55,266 bases of DNA from an uncultured Lysobacteraceae bacterium (GCA_946482565.1 CAMLSB010000001.1:1-55266); one strand, 5' to 3'. Shown: positions 18,496-27,265, numbered from the stretch's first letter. Notes: generated by a model from the sequence alone, not told the origin. Program-made: numbers and translations.

Positions 18496-18527
18496 CCCCC
18501 TGGCAGGGTAATCTCCCTGCCAGGGGG
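18496..18527 (+). promoter_or_regulatory. Perfect 13-bp hairpin enclosing a ribosome-binding site
   Basis: CCCCCTGGCAGGG (18496-18508) is followed by the loop TAATCT and its exact complement CCCTGCCAGGGGG (18515-18527). The only Shine-Dalgarno-like sequence for the next gene, AGGGGG (18522-18527), forms the 3' edge of the stem, four bases before the ATG at 18532. If transcribed, this fold would hide the ribosome-binding site. There is no T-run after it, so a simple intrinsic terminator is less likely. Translational control is inferred. Confidence 0.7.
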
Positions 18528-18531
18528 CCCA

Positions 18532-21468
18532 ATGCAATCGGAATCCGGCAAGGAGCCGCGCTTCAACCGCCACGGCGATACATGCGCCGTGCGCCTGCTT
18601 GCGGCTTCGTCGCCCGCCGACGTGGTCGCGACCATCGCTGCGCGGCTGCCCGTGGCGATGGAGGCGGCGTTCTGGTCGACGGCGTGGCCCGAATCCATCG
18701 CCAGCCTTCCCGCGGATGCGCGCGACGTCGACATCGCGCGCGCGGTCCGCGAAGTGGCCGCGTGGCAGTCCGAGGGACGCTGCGATCCCCGCTACGTCGT
18801 GATCTGCACCGGCGCCGATGGCGGCACCGCCGTGCTGCGGCTCGCCGCGCCGATGCCCGCCACGGCAACGCCCGAAGCCCGCCTCGCCGCGACGCGCATG
18901 GCCGAAGCCCTGGCACTCGAACGGCTCCGCGGCGACGTCGCCCGCTTCGAGAAGTCCGAGCGCCTGCAGCACGCGCTATATGCGATCGCCGACATGGCCG
19001 GCTCCGGCCTCGACATGCCGGACATGCTGCGCGGCCTGCACCACATCGTCTCGGGCCTGATGTACGCCGAGAACTTCTACATCGCGCTGTACGACGAGGC
19101 GAGCGACAGCCTGCGCTTCGCCTACTTCGCCGACACCGTGGACCAGCACCAGTATCCGGCCGACGAGGTCGTGCCGATGTCGAGCCTCGAACGCGGGCTC
19201 ACCTGGTACCTGGTCAAGGACGCGCGGCCGATGATGGGCAGCACCGAGGAGCTGCGCGCGCGCATGTCCGGCCCGCTGGAGTTGCACGGCGCCGACAGCA
19301 GCGACTGGCTCGGGGTGCCGATGATCCGCGACGGCCGCGTGCGCGGCGCGCTGGTCGTGCAGAGCTACCTCGAGGGCACCCGCTACACCCAGGGCGACAT
19401 GAACCTGCTGGCGTTCGTGGCCGAGCATGCGCTCACCGCGATGGAACGCCGCGAGGCGCGGGCGCAACTCGAGCACCGCGTCGAGGAGCGCACCCGCCAG
19501 CTCGCCGAGGCCAACCGCGACCTGAGCCGCGAGGTCGCCGAGCGCCAGCGCGGCGAACGCCTGCAAGCCGCGCTGTACCGGCTCGCCGCGCTCGCCAGCA
19601 ACGAGGAGGGCAGCGACGCCTTCTACCGCAGCGTGCACCAGATCGTCGGGGGCCTGATCAACGCGCGCAATTTCTACATTGCGCTGGTGTCCGCCGACGG
19701 CACGGAGGTCACCTTCCCGTACGCGGTCGACGCCTGCGAGACGGACTGGTCGCCGCGTTCCTTCGGCCGCGGCATGACCGAATACGTGATGCGCGCCGGC
19801 AAGCCGCAGGTCGTGGACACGCCGCGCATGCTCGAGCTGGTGCGCGAAGGCGAGGTCGATCCGCGCTTCGTCGACGGCACCGTGACCAGCTGGCTGGGCG
19901 CGCCCCTGCTCGGCAGCGGCGGTGTTTCCATCGGCGCGGTCGCGGTGCAGTCGTATTCGCAGAGCCGCGGCTACGATGCGCGCGACGCCGAACTGCTCGC
20001 CTTCGCCGCGCACCAGATCGCCAACAGCCTGCAGCGCCGCATCGCCGCCGAGGAACTGCGCGTGGCGAACACGCGCCTCGAGGAACGCGTCGAGCGCCGC
20101 ACCCGCGAGCTGCGCGAACAGGTCGCGCAACGCGAACAGGCCGAGGCGCGGCTGCGCCACCAGGTGATGCACGACCCGCTCACCGGCCTGCCGAACCGGG
20201 TCCTGCTGCGCGAACGCATCGACCGCGCGGTGGCGGGCATGCGCGACGGCGCGCGGCGGCCGTTCGCGCTGCTGTACATCGACGTGGACCGGTTCAAGCA
20301 GATCAACGACACGCTCGGCCACCTGGTCGGCGACGACGTGCTGCGCGAGGTCGCGCAGCGGCTGTCGCGCATCGCGCCGGCGCCGGACCTGGTCGCGCGC
20401 CTGTCGGGCGACGAGTTCGCGATCCTGGTCGAGGAACTCGACGGTGCCGAAGACGCGAGCCGCATCGCCACCTGGGTGATCGAGGCCTTGCGGCGCCCGG
20501 TGCTGGTCGGCGAGCGCGCGGTGCAGACCAGCGCCAGCATCGGCATCGCCGTCGGCGACCGCGGCTACGTGGACACCGACTCGGTGCTGCTCGACGCCGA
20601 TCTCGCGCTGTACCGTGCCAAGGAGCGCGGCCGCAACCGCTGCGTGGTCTTCGACGACGAACTGCAGCGCGCTGCGCGCGACGGCCTGGCGCTCGAGCGG
20701 CAGATCGGCGAAGGCCTGGAACGCGACGAGTTCCAACCCTGGTTCGAACCGCTGGTGCGCCTGGACGACGGCGAAGTCATCGGCCACGAGGCGCTGCTGC
20801 GCTGGCACCATCCGCGCCGCGGCGTGCTGCTGCCGGGCCAGTTCCTGCAGGTCGCCGAGGACAGCGGCCACCTCGACGCGATCGACTGGCGCATCTTCGA
20901 GCGCGCCTGCGCCGCGGCGGCCTCGCTGCCCGGTGACGGCTTCGTGTCGATCAACCTCGGCGCGCGCGTGTTGCGCGACGCCGAGCTGGATGCCCGCCTG
21001 GCCGCGCTCGTCCGCGCCGCCGGCCTCAAGCCCGGCCGCCTGTGCGCGGAACTGGGCGAAGACGCGCTGCTGCAGGATCCGGATGCCGTCGCCGACGTGC
21101 TGCACCGCCTGCGCGATGCAGGCATCGACGCCATGCTCGACGACTTCGGCACCGGTCGCTCCTCGCTGCCGGTACTGCATCGTTTCCCGCTGCGCATGAT
21201 CAAGATCGACCGCTCTGTGGTGGCGCTGCTCGATGGCGACGGCGACGGCGGAAGCGAAAGCGGCAACGCCGACGACAGCCGCGGCCGTGGCCGCGCGGTC
21301 CTCGCCGCGGTCATCGCCCTCGCCCGCACCCTGGGGCTGGAAGCGCTCGCAGTCGGCGTCGAGAACGAAGCCCAGCGCAAGGCGCTGCTGGCGATGGGCT
21401 GCCACTACGGCCAGGGCTTCCTGTTCGGCCGCGCGCATCCCGCGCCCGCGTCTCGATCCCTGCGCTGA
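18532..21468 (+). CDS. GAF-GAF-GGDEF-EAL cyclic-di-GMP signalling protein
   Basis: A 978-aa cytosolic protein without membrane helices. Two GAF sensor domains (about 145-300 and 345-505) are each followed by a charged coiled coil, then GGDEF (about 545-705) and EAL (about 725-975). The GGDEF signature is SGDEF (S625-F629), and no RxxD inhibitory site precedes it. The EAL domain keeps E753, N808, E840, D870, D871, K891 and Q961, but the glutamate of the usual AEGVE is V941. About 14 extra Gly/Asp-rich residues lie between K891 and V941. Phosphodiesterase activity is therefore doubtful, and cyclase activity plausible. The start codon sits at the foot of a strong hairpin. Confidence 0.92.
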   Translation: MQSESGKEPRFNRHGDTCAVRLLAASSPADVVATIAARLPVAMEAAFWSTAWPESIASLPADARDVDIARAVREVAAWQSEGRCDPRYVVICTGADGGTAVLRLAAPMPATATPEARLAATRMAEALALERLRGDVARFEKSERLQHALYAIADMAGSGLDMPDMLRGLHHIVSGLMYAENFYIALYDEASDSLRFAYFADTVDQHQYPADEVVPMSSLERGLTWYLVKDARPMMGSTEELRARMSGPLELHGADSSDWLGVPMIRDGRVRGALVVQSYLEGTRYTQGDMNLLAFVAEHALTAMERREARAQLEHRVEERTRQLAEANRDLSREVAERQRGERLQAALYRLAALASNEEGSDAFYRSVHQIVGGLINARNFYIALVSADGTEVTFPYAVDACETDWSPRSFGRGMTEYVMRAGKPQVVDTPRMLELVREGEVDPRFVDGTVTSWLGAPLLGSGGVSIGAVAVQSYSQSRGYDARDAELLAFAAHQIANSLQRRIAAEELRVANTRLEERVERRTRELREQVAQREQAEARLRHQVMHDPLTGLPNRVLLRERIDRAVAGMRDGARRPFALLYIDVDRFKQINDTLGHLVGDDVLREVAQRLSRIAPAPDLVARLSGDEFAILVEELDGAEDASRIATWVIEALRRPVLVGERAVQTSASIGIAVGDRGYVDTDSVLLDADLALYRAKERGRNRCVVFDDELQRAARDGLALERQIGEGLERDEFQPWFEPLVRLDDGEVIGHEALLRWHHPRRGVLLPGQFLQVAEDSGHLDAIDWRIFERACAAAASLPGDGFVSINLGARVLRDAELDARLAALVRAAGLKPGRLCAELGEDALLQDPDAVADVLHRLRDAGIDAMLDDFGTGRSSLPVLHRFPLRMIKIDRSVVALLDGDGDGGSESGNADDSRGRGRAVLAAVIALARTLGLEALAVGVENEAQRKALLAMGCHYGQGFLFGRAHPAPASRSLR

Positions 21469-21488
21469 GCGCGCGGTATCCTGCCGGC

Positions 21489-22307
21489 ATGGCAGGCAAC
21501 ATACGCATCGGCATCGGCGGCTGGACCTACGCGCCCTGGCGCGACAACTTCTATCCGAAGGGCCTCGTGCAGCGCCGGGAACTCGAGTTCGCGAGCCGGC
21601 ACGTCACCGCGATCGAGGTCAATGGCACCTGGTACGGCGCGCAGAAGCCGGCGATCTACGCGAAGTGGCGCGACGAAGCGCCCGACGGCTTCGTGTTCTC
21701 GGCCAAGGCGCCACAGCGCATCACCCGCTCGCGGGTACTCGCGAATGCCGGCGCGCAGGTCGAGGATTTCCTCGAAGGCATCGCGACGCTCGGACCCAGG
21801 CTCGGGCCGATCGTGTGGCAGTTCGAGCAGGGCCGGCGCCCGCAGCGCGAAGACCTCGCCGCATTCGTCGCCGCGCTTCCGGCCAGCGCCGGCGGCGTGG
21901 CGTTGCGCCATGTGCTGGACGTTCGCGATCCCGAATGCATCGATGCCGGCTATCTCGCGCTCGCGCGACGACATGGTTGCGCGACGGTATTCACCGACTC
22001 GACGGAATACCCGTCCTTCGCCGACCTCACCGCGCCGTTCGTCTATGCGCGCCTGATGCGCTCGCGCAGCGACGAGGCGACCGGCTATCCGGCCGCGGAA
22101 CTGCGGCAATGGGCCGAGCGCATCCGCGAGTGGGCGCGCGGCGGCGCGCCCGCGGACCTGCCCTACCTCGATGCTGCGGCGCCGGTCTCCACCCCCATGC
22201 CGGGGCGCGACGTCTTCGTGTTCTTCATCTCCGCCGCGAAGGAACGGAATCCGGCCGCGGCGATGGCCCTGCTGCGGCTCCCCGGGCTCAACGGCCCCGC
22301 TGGCTGA
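21489..22307 (+). CDS. DUF72 family protein (YecE-like)
   Basis: A 272-aa TIM-barrel-like protein starting IRIGIGGWTYAPWRDNFYP, the hallmark of DUF72, with VNGTWYGAQ, FVFSAKAPQRITR, VLDVRDPEC and a C-terminal VFVFFISAAKERNP. Family function is unknown; relatives are soluble and possibly act on nucleic acids or sugars. The gene follows the c-di-GMP protein by 20 bases and overlaps the convergent EamA transporter gene by 20 bases. Confidence 0.88.
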   Translation: MAGNIRIGIGGWTYAPWRDNFYPKGLVQRRELEFASRHVTAIEVNGTWYGAQKPAIYAKWRDEAPDGFVFSAKAPQRITRSRVLANAGAQVEDFLEGIATLGPRLGPIVWQFEQGRRPQREDLAAFVAALPASAGGVALRHVLDVRDPECIDAGYLALARRHGCATVFTDSTEYPSFADLTAPFVYARLMRSRSDEATGYPAAELRQWAERIREWARGGAPADLPYLDAAAPVSTPMPGRDVFVFFISAAKERNPAAAMALLRLPGLNGPAG

Positions 22308-23181
22308 TCGCCACGCTGCCCAGGATCAGCAGCGCCGACAGCGCCATGCGCCAGGTCGGCGCCTCGCCGAGCAGCATCCAGGCCCACAGCACGCCGAACA
22401 CCGGGATCAGGTAGGTCACCGTCGAGGCCCGGCTCGCGCCGATGCGCGCGATCAGGCGGTAGTACATGACGAACGCGAGCCCGGTGCAGACCACGCCCAG
22501 CAGGCCCGCCGACCACAGCGACGCGACGGCGAGCGGATGTGCCGGCCACGTCGCGATCGCGAACGGCGCGGTCAGCAGCGCCGAGGTGCCCAGCGTCGCC
22601 GATGCGACCGCCGCCGGCGGCAGCCCGGTCAGGTGCCGGCGTACCAGGTTGATGCCGACGCCGTAGAGGAAGGCCGCGGTCGCGCCCGCCGCCACGGCTT
22701 GCGCGACGCCACTGCCTGCGGTGCGTCCGCTGGCGAGCACGACCACGCCCGCGAAGCCGACCACCAGCGCAACCGACCGCCGCACGCCGATCCGTTCGCC
22801 GAAGAACAGGAAGCCGACCAGCGCGGTGAACAGCACGGTCATCGCGTTGGCGATCGCGCCGATCCCGGCGGGCGCGCGTTCCGCGCCCCATGCGAACAGC
22901 AGGAACGGCACGGCCGAATTGATCGCGCCGATCAGCGCCAGCTTCGGCCAGAGCCGGAGCGGGAAGCGGTCGCGCGCGCGCCACAGGAACGGCAGCAGTA
23001 CCAGCGAGCCGAGGGCGAGCCGCACCGCCACCAGCGGGAACGGGCCGAAGTCGGCGGCGGCCACGCGCATGAACAGGAACGAGGCGCCCCAGATCGCCCC
23101 GAGGACCGCGAGTTCGAGCGGCGTGAACCAGGTGCGCGACTGGAGCGAAGCTTGGGGGAGGGACAGGGCCGGACTGGACAT
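22288..23181 (-). CDS. EamA/DMT family transporter
   Basis: A 297-aa inner-membrane exporter with ten predicted helices in two EamA repeats; the first starts LAVLGAIWGASFLFMRVA, and each repeat ends with a glycine-rich, GER or GEA-containing turn (FFGERIG, LLGEAPTW). Substrates of the family include amino acids, nucleosides and drugs. It is divergent to a LysR regulator with 99 bases between starts, the standard layout for a LysR-controlled transporter. Confidence 0.88.
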   Translation of the reverse strand: MSSPALSLPQASLQSRTWFTPLELAVLGAIWGASFLFMRVAAADFGPFPLVAVRLALGSLVLLPFLWRARDRFPLRLWPKLALIGAINSAVPFLLFAWGAERAPAGIGAIANAMTVLFTALVGFLFFGERIGVRRSVALVVGFAGVVVLASGRTAGSGVAQAVAAGATAAFLYGVGINLVRRHLTGLPPAAVASATLGTSALLTAPFAIATWPAHPLAVASLWSAGLLGVVCTGLAFVMYYRLIARIGASRASTVTYLIPVFGVLWAWMLLGEAPTWRMALSALLILGSVAISQRGR

Positions 23182-23280
23182 GGGCACACCAGGCGTTGCG
23201 GTTGCGCCATTTTCCGGTGCCGCCGGCGCGCCGCAAGCGCATACTTTCCGGGTCTGCCATGAACCAGATTTGAGGCTCGA

Positions 23281-24180
23281 ATGGCCCTGCGCTCCGACTG
23301 GCTCCCCGCCCTCGCCGCTTTCGAGGCCGCCGCGCGCCACCAGAACTTCGCGCACGCCGCGGACGAGCTGAGCCTGACCGCGAGCGCAGTCAGCCATCAT
23401 GTTCGCAAGCTCGAGGACCGGTTGGGCGTGGCGCTGTTCCATCGCCATGCGCGCGGCGTGCAGCTGACGCCGGACGGTCGGCGCCTGGCGGACGCCGCCG
23501 GCAGCAGCCTCGCCGACCTCGATGATGCGGTCCGCGGCGTGCGTGCCGCCAGCGAGGACGAAACCCTGGTACGCGTCGCGACGTTGCATTCCTGGGCCTG
23601 CGGCTGGCTGCTGCCGCGCCTCCCCGCGTTCGCCGCCGCGCACCCGGACCTTCGCCTCAGCATCGAAACCGGCTTCGCGCTGGCGCGCTTCGAGGAAGGC
23701 GGCCCTGACCTCGCGATCCGCTACGGCGACGGGCAGTGGCCCGCCCTCGCCTCGCGGCTGTTGCTGCGCGAAACCCTGTTCCCTGTCGCGGCGCCGGGCC
23801 TGGCCGGCATCGACACCATCCGCACGGCGGACGACATCGCCGCGTTGCCGCTGGTCGCGGATCTGGGGCGGCAAGGCTGGCCGGACTGGTTCCGGGCCGC
23901 GGGCGTGCGGCACGCGGAACCTCGCGAACGCTATCGCTTCACCGACTCGAACGCGGCCCTCACCGCGGCGGCGCAGGGGCTGGGCGTGGCGCTGGCGCGC
24001 GAGCACATCATCGCGCCGTTCCTGGACTCGGGCGCGCTCGTGCGCCTGCCCGGGCCGACGCTCGACGCGCGCTACGGCTATTTCCTCGCATGGCCCTCGC
24101 ACCGGCGGCTGCGCCCGTCGGCGCAGGCGTTCGCCAACTGGCTGTTGCACGCGGCGGGCGACCCTACACTAGCCGCATGA
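23281..24180 (+). CDS. LysR family transcriptional regulator (GcvA-like)
   Basis: A 299-aa regulator with an N-terminal winged helix (AFEAAARHQNFAHAADELSL, then TASAVSHHVRKLEDRLG) and a periplasmic-binding-like effector domain. The wording ALFHRHARGVQLTPDGRRL and FTDSNAALTAAAQGLGVALA is typical of GcvA-type members. It starts next to the divergent EamA gene, which is its likeliest target; a second EamA gene lies 37 bases downstream and may be in the same transcript. Confidence 0.92.
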   Translation: MALRSDWLPALAAFEAAARHQNFAHAADELSLTASAVSHHVRKLEDRLGVALFHRHARGVQLTPDGRRLADAAGSSLADLDDAVRGVRAASEDETLVRVATLHSWACGWLLPRLPAFAAAHPDLRLSIETGFALARFEEGGPDLAIRYGDGQWPALASRLLLRETLFPVAAPGLAGIDTIRTADDIAALPLVADLGRQGWPDWFRAAGVRHAEPRERYRFTDSNAALTAAAQGLGVALAREHIIAPFLDSGALVRLPGPTLDARYGYFLAWPSHRRLRPSAQAFANWLLHAAGDPTLAA

Positions 24181-24217
24181 TCGCCATCCGACTGGTCGAA
24201 CCCGACGTCGCCGCCCG

Positions 24218-25165
24218 ATGACTTCCGCCGACAACCGCAAGGCGTTCCTGCAGATCCACTTCTGCGTGCTGCTGTGGGGCTTCACCGCCATCCTCGGCAA
24301 GCTCATCACGCTGCCCGCGTTGCCCTTGGTGTTCTGGCGCATGCTGCTGGTGACCGGTGCGCTCGCCTGCGTGCCGCGCGTGTGGCGCGGGCTGCGCGCG
24401 ATGCCGGCGCGGCTGCGCTGGTCGTACGCGGGCATCGGTGTACTCGTGTCGCTGCACTGGCTCACGTTCTACGGATCGATCAAGCTGGCGAACGCTTCCG
24501 TCGGCGCCACGTGCATGGCGCTGGCGACGGTGTTCACCGCGCTGGTCGAACCACGGCTCGCGCGCAGCCGGTTCTCGTGGCGCGAGGTCGCGCTCGGCGT
24601 GGCCGTGCTGCCGGGCGTCGCGCTCGTGGTCGGCGGCGTGCCGGCCGGCATGCGCATCGGCATCCTCGTCGGCACGGTGTCGGCACTGTTCGTCGCGCTG
24701 TTCGGTTCGCTCAACAAGCGCCTGGTCGAGCACGCCGATCCGCTGACGATGACCGCGCTCGAACTCGGCTCGGGCACGCTCGCGATGTGCGCGCTCGCGC
24801 CGCTGATGCCCTTCGTGTTCCCGGTCTTCGCCGGCGACCTGCTCGTGCTCCCGGGTGGGCGCGATGCGCTCCTGCTGTTCGTGCTGGCGATGGCCTGCAC
24901 CCTGCTGCCGTTCGCGCTGTCGCTGGTGGCCTTGCGGCACATGAGTGCGTTCGCGGCGCAGCTGGCGGTGAACCTCGAGCCGGTCTACGCGATCGTGCTG
25001 GCGATCCTGCTGCTGGACGAACAGCGCGACCTCTCGCCGGCGTTCTACGGCGGGGTCGCCATCATCCTCGGCGCGGTCCTGGCCTATCCCTTGCTGGTCC
25101 GGCCGCGACGGCTGGAGCACGTCGAGGTGCTGGCAACCGGCGAGGCCAGGGACATCACCCGCTAG
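24218..25165 (+). CDS. EamA/DMT family transporter, second copy
   Basis: A 315-aa membrane protein with ten predicted helices in two repeats (HFCVLLWGFTAILGKL; VSALFVALFGSLNKRL) ending LLLDEQRDLSPAFYGG. It differs clearly from the copy at 22.3 kb (no long identical stretch), so this is not a recent duplication. It lies just downstream of the LysR gene on the same strand. Substrate unknown. Confidence 0.87.
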   Translation: MTSADNRKAFLQIHFCVLLWGFTAILGKLITLPALPLVFWRMLLVTGALACVPRVWRGLRAMPARLRWSYAGIGVLVSLHWLTFYGSIKLANASVGATCMALATVFTALVEPRLARSRFSWREVALGVAVLPGVALVVGGVPAGMRIGILVGTVSALFVALFGSLNKRLVEHADPLTMTALELGSGTLAMCALAPLMPFVFPVFAGDLLVLPGGRDALLLFVLAMACTLLPFALSLVALRHMSAFAAQLAVNLEPVYAIVLAILLLDEQRDLSPAFYGGVAIILGAVLAYPLLVRPRRLEHVEVLATGEARDITR

Positions 25166-25279
25166 CGAGCCCGGGCAGTCCATACGCCCCCGGCTTGGCG
25201 CGGCGCCGCATGCAGGCAGGCCAGCCCCGCGCTAGGCTCCAGCGCAAGGCGCAGCCCGCGCCGCCATGGGGGAAGACGA

Positions 25280-25675
25280 ATGAACGCGAACGCACAGGCC
25301 GACCTCGGCAAGCTGGTGCTGCGCCTCGTGCTGGGCGTGCTGGTCCTGCTGCACGGCGTCGCGAAGCTGCGCGGCGGCGTCGGCCCGATCGGCGAGATGC
25401 TCGCCGCGCACGGGATCCCGGCGTTCGTCGCCTATGGCGCCCTGCTGGGCGAAGTCGTCGGGCCGCTGCTGCTGATCGCCGGTTTCCATGCGCGCATCGG
25501 CGCGCTCCTGGTCGCGATCAACATGCTGTTCGCGTTCGGGCTTGCCCATCTCGGCCAGCTCGGCATGCTCAACGAGCAGGGCGGCTGGCAGCTCGAACTG
25601 CAAGGCATGTACCTGGGCACGGCCGTCGCACTGGCCCTGCTCGGTCCCGGCCGTTACAGCGTGAACGGCCGCTGA
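25280..25675 (+). CDS. DoxX family membrane protein
   Basis: A 131-aa protein with four hydrophobic helices. GKLVLRLVLGVLVLLHGVAK and AYGALLGEVVGPLLLIAG are typical of DoxX. A GGGGGA ribosome-binding site precedes the ATG. Members are associated with thiosulfate oxidation or redox homeostasis, but the role here is unknown. Its location just ahead of the methionine sulfoxide reductase pair may indicate an oxidative-stress context. Confidence 0.85.
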   Translation: MNANAQADLGKLVLRLVLGVLVLLHGVAKLRGGVGPIGEMLAAHGIPAFVAYGALLGEVVGPLLLIAGFHARIGALLVAINMLFAFGLAHLGQLGMLNEQGGWQLELQGMYLGTAVALALLGPGRYSVNGR

Positions 25676-25684
25676 GGCCTCGAC

Positions 25685-25705
25685 GGCCCGCGGAACCCGC
25701 GGGCC
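25685..25705. terminator. Candidate hairpin between doxX and msrB genes
   Basis: GGCCCGCGG (25685-25693), loop AAC and CCGCGGGCC (25697-25705) form a perfect 9-bp stem ten bases after the DoxX stop. It is followed by CTTCC rather than a real T-run. It may end doxX transcription or act as an attenuator before msrB. Confidence 0.4.
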
Positions 25706-25726
25706 CTTCCATCGGTCTGTAACGGC

Positions 25727-26320
25727 ATGGAACCCCTGTCCCGACGACTTCCCCGGCGCGATTTCGTCGCCGGTTCGACCCTGGCGGTCGCTGCCCTGGC
25801 GCTGGGTTGCAGCCGGCGCGGCGACGCCACGCCCGTGCCGACACCGACACCGACGCCGACCGGCAAGGTCAGGATCACGGCCTTCTCCGATGACGGGCGG
25901 CGCCTGCGCACCGAATCCGTCGACAAGGTCGTGAAGACCGACGCGGAGTGGCGGCGGCAACTTCCGCCGCTTTCGTACGAAGTCGCGCGCCATGCCGATA
26001 CCGAACGCCCGTTCACGGGGCCGCTGCTCAACGAGCATCGGAAGGGCGTGTTCCGGTGCCTGTGCTGCGACACCGCGCTCTACGACTCGGCGACCAAGTT
26101 CGAATCGGGCACCGGCTGGCCGAGTTTCTGGCAGCCGATCGCGCCGAACAACGTCGCCGAAATCCGCGACCGCACCTTCGGGATGGTCCGCACCGCGATC
26201 TCGTGCGCGCGCTGCGATGCGCACCTGGGCCACGTTTTCGATGATGGTCCACGTCCCACCGGCCTGCGCTATTGCATGAATTCGGCCGCGCTGCGCTTCG
26301 CGCGGGGAGCCACCGCATGA
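25727..26320 (+). CDS. msrB: Exported peptide-methionine (R)-S-oxide reductase
   Basis: A 197-aa MsrB with an N-terminal RRDFVAGSTLAVAALALGC segment: a twin-arginine-like start followed by a possible lipobox cysteine. After a TPTPTPT linker comes the MsrB fold with zinc cysteines CLCC and CARC, the GTGWPSFWQPI motif and catalytic Cys183 in RYCMNSAALRF. It repairs Met-R-sulfoxide, presumably in the periplasm. The gene overlaps msrA by ATGA, so the two stereospecific enzymes are made together. Confidence 0.93.
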   Translation: MEPLSRRLPRRDFVAGSTLAVAALALGCSRRGDATPVPTPTPTPTGKVRITAFSDDGRRLRTESVDKVVKTDAEWRRQLPPLSYEVARHADTERPFTGPLLNEHRKGVFRCLCCDTALYDSATKFESGTGWPSFWQPIAPNNVAEIRDRTFGMVRTAISCARCDAHLGHVFDDGPRPTGLRYCMNSAALRFARGATA

Positions 26321-26985
26321 CCCTGCGACGCCACACACTGTCCGCCTGCGCCGCCGCCGTGCTGCTCGGCGCCTGCAACCTCGCCGGCGCGCGCAGCAAC
26401 CCGGTCGCGCTGCCCGACCCGAAGCTCGACATCCCGCGGGCCGCGAAGCCCGGCAAGGCCGTCGCGGTTTTCGCGGGCGGCTGCTTCTGGGGCGTCGAAG
26501 CGGTGTTCGAGCACGTCCGCGGCGTCAAGGACGCGACGTCCGGCTACTCCGGCGGTGGCGCGCTCAGCGCGCACTACCAGATCGTCGGCACCGGCCGCAC
26601 CGGCCACGCCGAATCGGTGCGCGTGACCTACGATCCGTCCCAGGTCACCTACGGCCAGCTGCTGAAGGTATTCTTTTCGGTCGCGCACGATCCGACCCAG
26701 CTCGACAGGCAATCGCCGGACGTCGGCCCGCAGTACCGCTCGGAAGTCTTCACCGCCAGCAAGGCGCAACGCGATGTCGCGACCGCGTACATCGCCCAGC
26801 TCGACGCGGCGAAGGTGTTCGACAAGCGCATCGCCACGCGGGTCGAGCCGCTCGACGGCTTCTATCCCGCCGAGGCCTACCACCAGGACTACCTGCGCCT
26901 GCACCCGGACGAGCCCTACATCGTCTACAACGACGCGCCGAAGCTGGTCGAGCTCAAGCGGCTGTTCCCCGCGCTTTACCGCTGA
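26317..26985 (+). CDS. msrA: Exported peptide-methionine (S)-S-oxide reductase
   Basis: A 222-aa MsrA with a lipobox (LLGAC) after a signal sequence, then the catalytic domain with GGCFWGVEAVF (Cys56), GYSGG, HAESVRVTYDP and YHQDYL. Apart from the lipobox cysteine, Cys56 is the only cysteine, so no intramolecular resolving cysteine exists; regeneration would depend on an outside thiol. Translation is coupled to msrB. I used the ATG within the msrB stop; an in-frame start at 26272 would not give the lipoprotein signal. Confidence 0.92.
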   Translation: MTLRRHTLSACAAAVLLGACNLAGARSNPVALPDPKLDIPRAAKPGKAVAVFAGGCFWGVEAVFEHVRGVKDATSGYSGGGALSAHYQIVGTGRTGHAESVRVTYDPSQVTYGQLLKVFFSVAHDPTQLDRQSPDVGPQYRSEVFTASKAQRDVATAYIAQLDAAKVFDKRIATRVEPLDGFYPAEAYHQDYLRLHPDEPYIVYNDAPKLVELKRLFPALYR

Positions 26986-27007
26986 TGCAACGTTCGGGCT
27001 GACGCGC

Positions 27008-27226
27008 ATGCAACGCATCGAGTTCGTGCTCGACCGGGAGTTCATCGAACTCAACCAGCTGCTCAAGCTTGCCGGGCTCGCGGACAGCGGCGGCGCGGGC
27101 AAGGCGCTGGTCGCCTCCGGCGGGGTCCGCGTGGACGGCGCCACGGAGCTGCGCAAGACGGCCAAGATCCGCGCCGGGCAGATCGTCCGGCTCGATTCGG
27201 CCGAGATCCGGGTGCTGGCCCCCTGA
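27008..27226 (+). CDS. S4-domain RNA-binding protein (YbcJ-like)
   Basis: A 72-aa protein that is essentially one S4 domain: FIELNQLLKLAGLADSGGAGK, ALVASGGVRVDGATELRK and IRAGQIVRL match YbcJ of E. coli, a putative RNA-binding protein. It lies 22 bases after msrA on the same strand and probably shares its transcript. Confidence 0.87.
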   Translation: MQRIEFVLDREFIELNQLLKLAGLADSGGAGKALVASGGVRVDGATELRKTAKIRAGQIVRLDSAEIRVLAP

Positions 27227-27241
27227 GGCGAGCTTCGCGGC

Positions 27242-27265
27242 GGGTGTGATGCCGGGGGTGTGATG
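27242..27265. repeat. Tandem direct repeat upstream of the sigma-factor gene
   Basis: GGGTGTGATG occurs at 27242-27251 and again at 27256-27265, a 14-base period, and is followed by TTTTT in the only AT-rich part of the gap before the sigma gene. Spacing near 1.3 helical turns means this need not be one protein's tandem site. It is a candidate regulatory sequence only. Confidence 0.35.

Noticed and set aside
18976..21438. Very long open frame on the minus strand opposite the GGDEF-EAL gene
   Set aside because: Its translation is Ala/Arg/His/Val-rich with no domain motifs, and the plus-strand frame is clearly a multi-domain protein. High GC makes stop codons rare in the opposite strand.
22288..25165. 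The two EamA genes as a recent tandem duplication
   Set aside because: The proteins differ throughout and sit on opposite strands around a LysR gene; shared family only.
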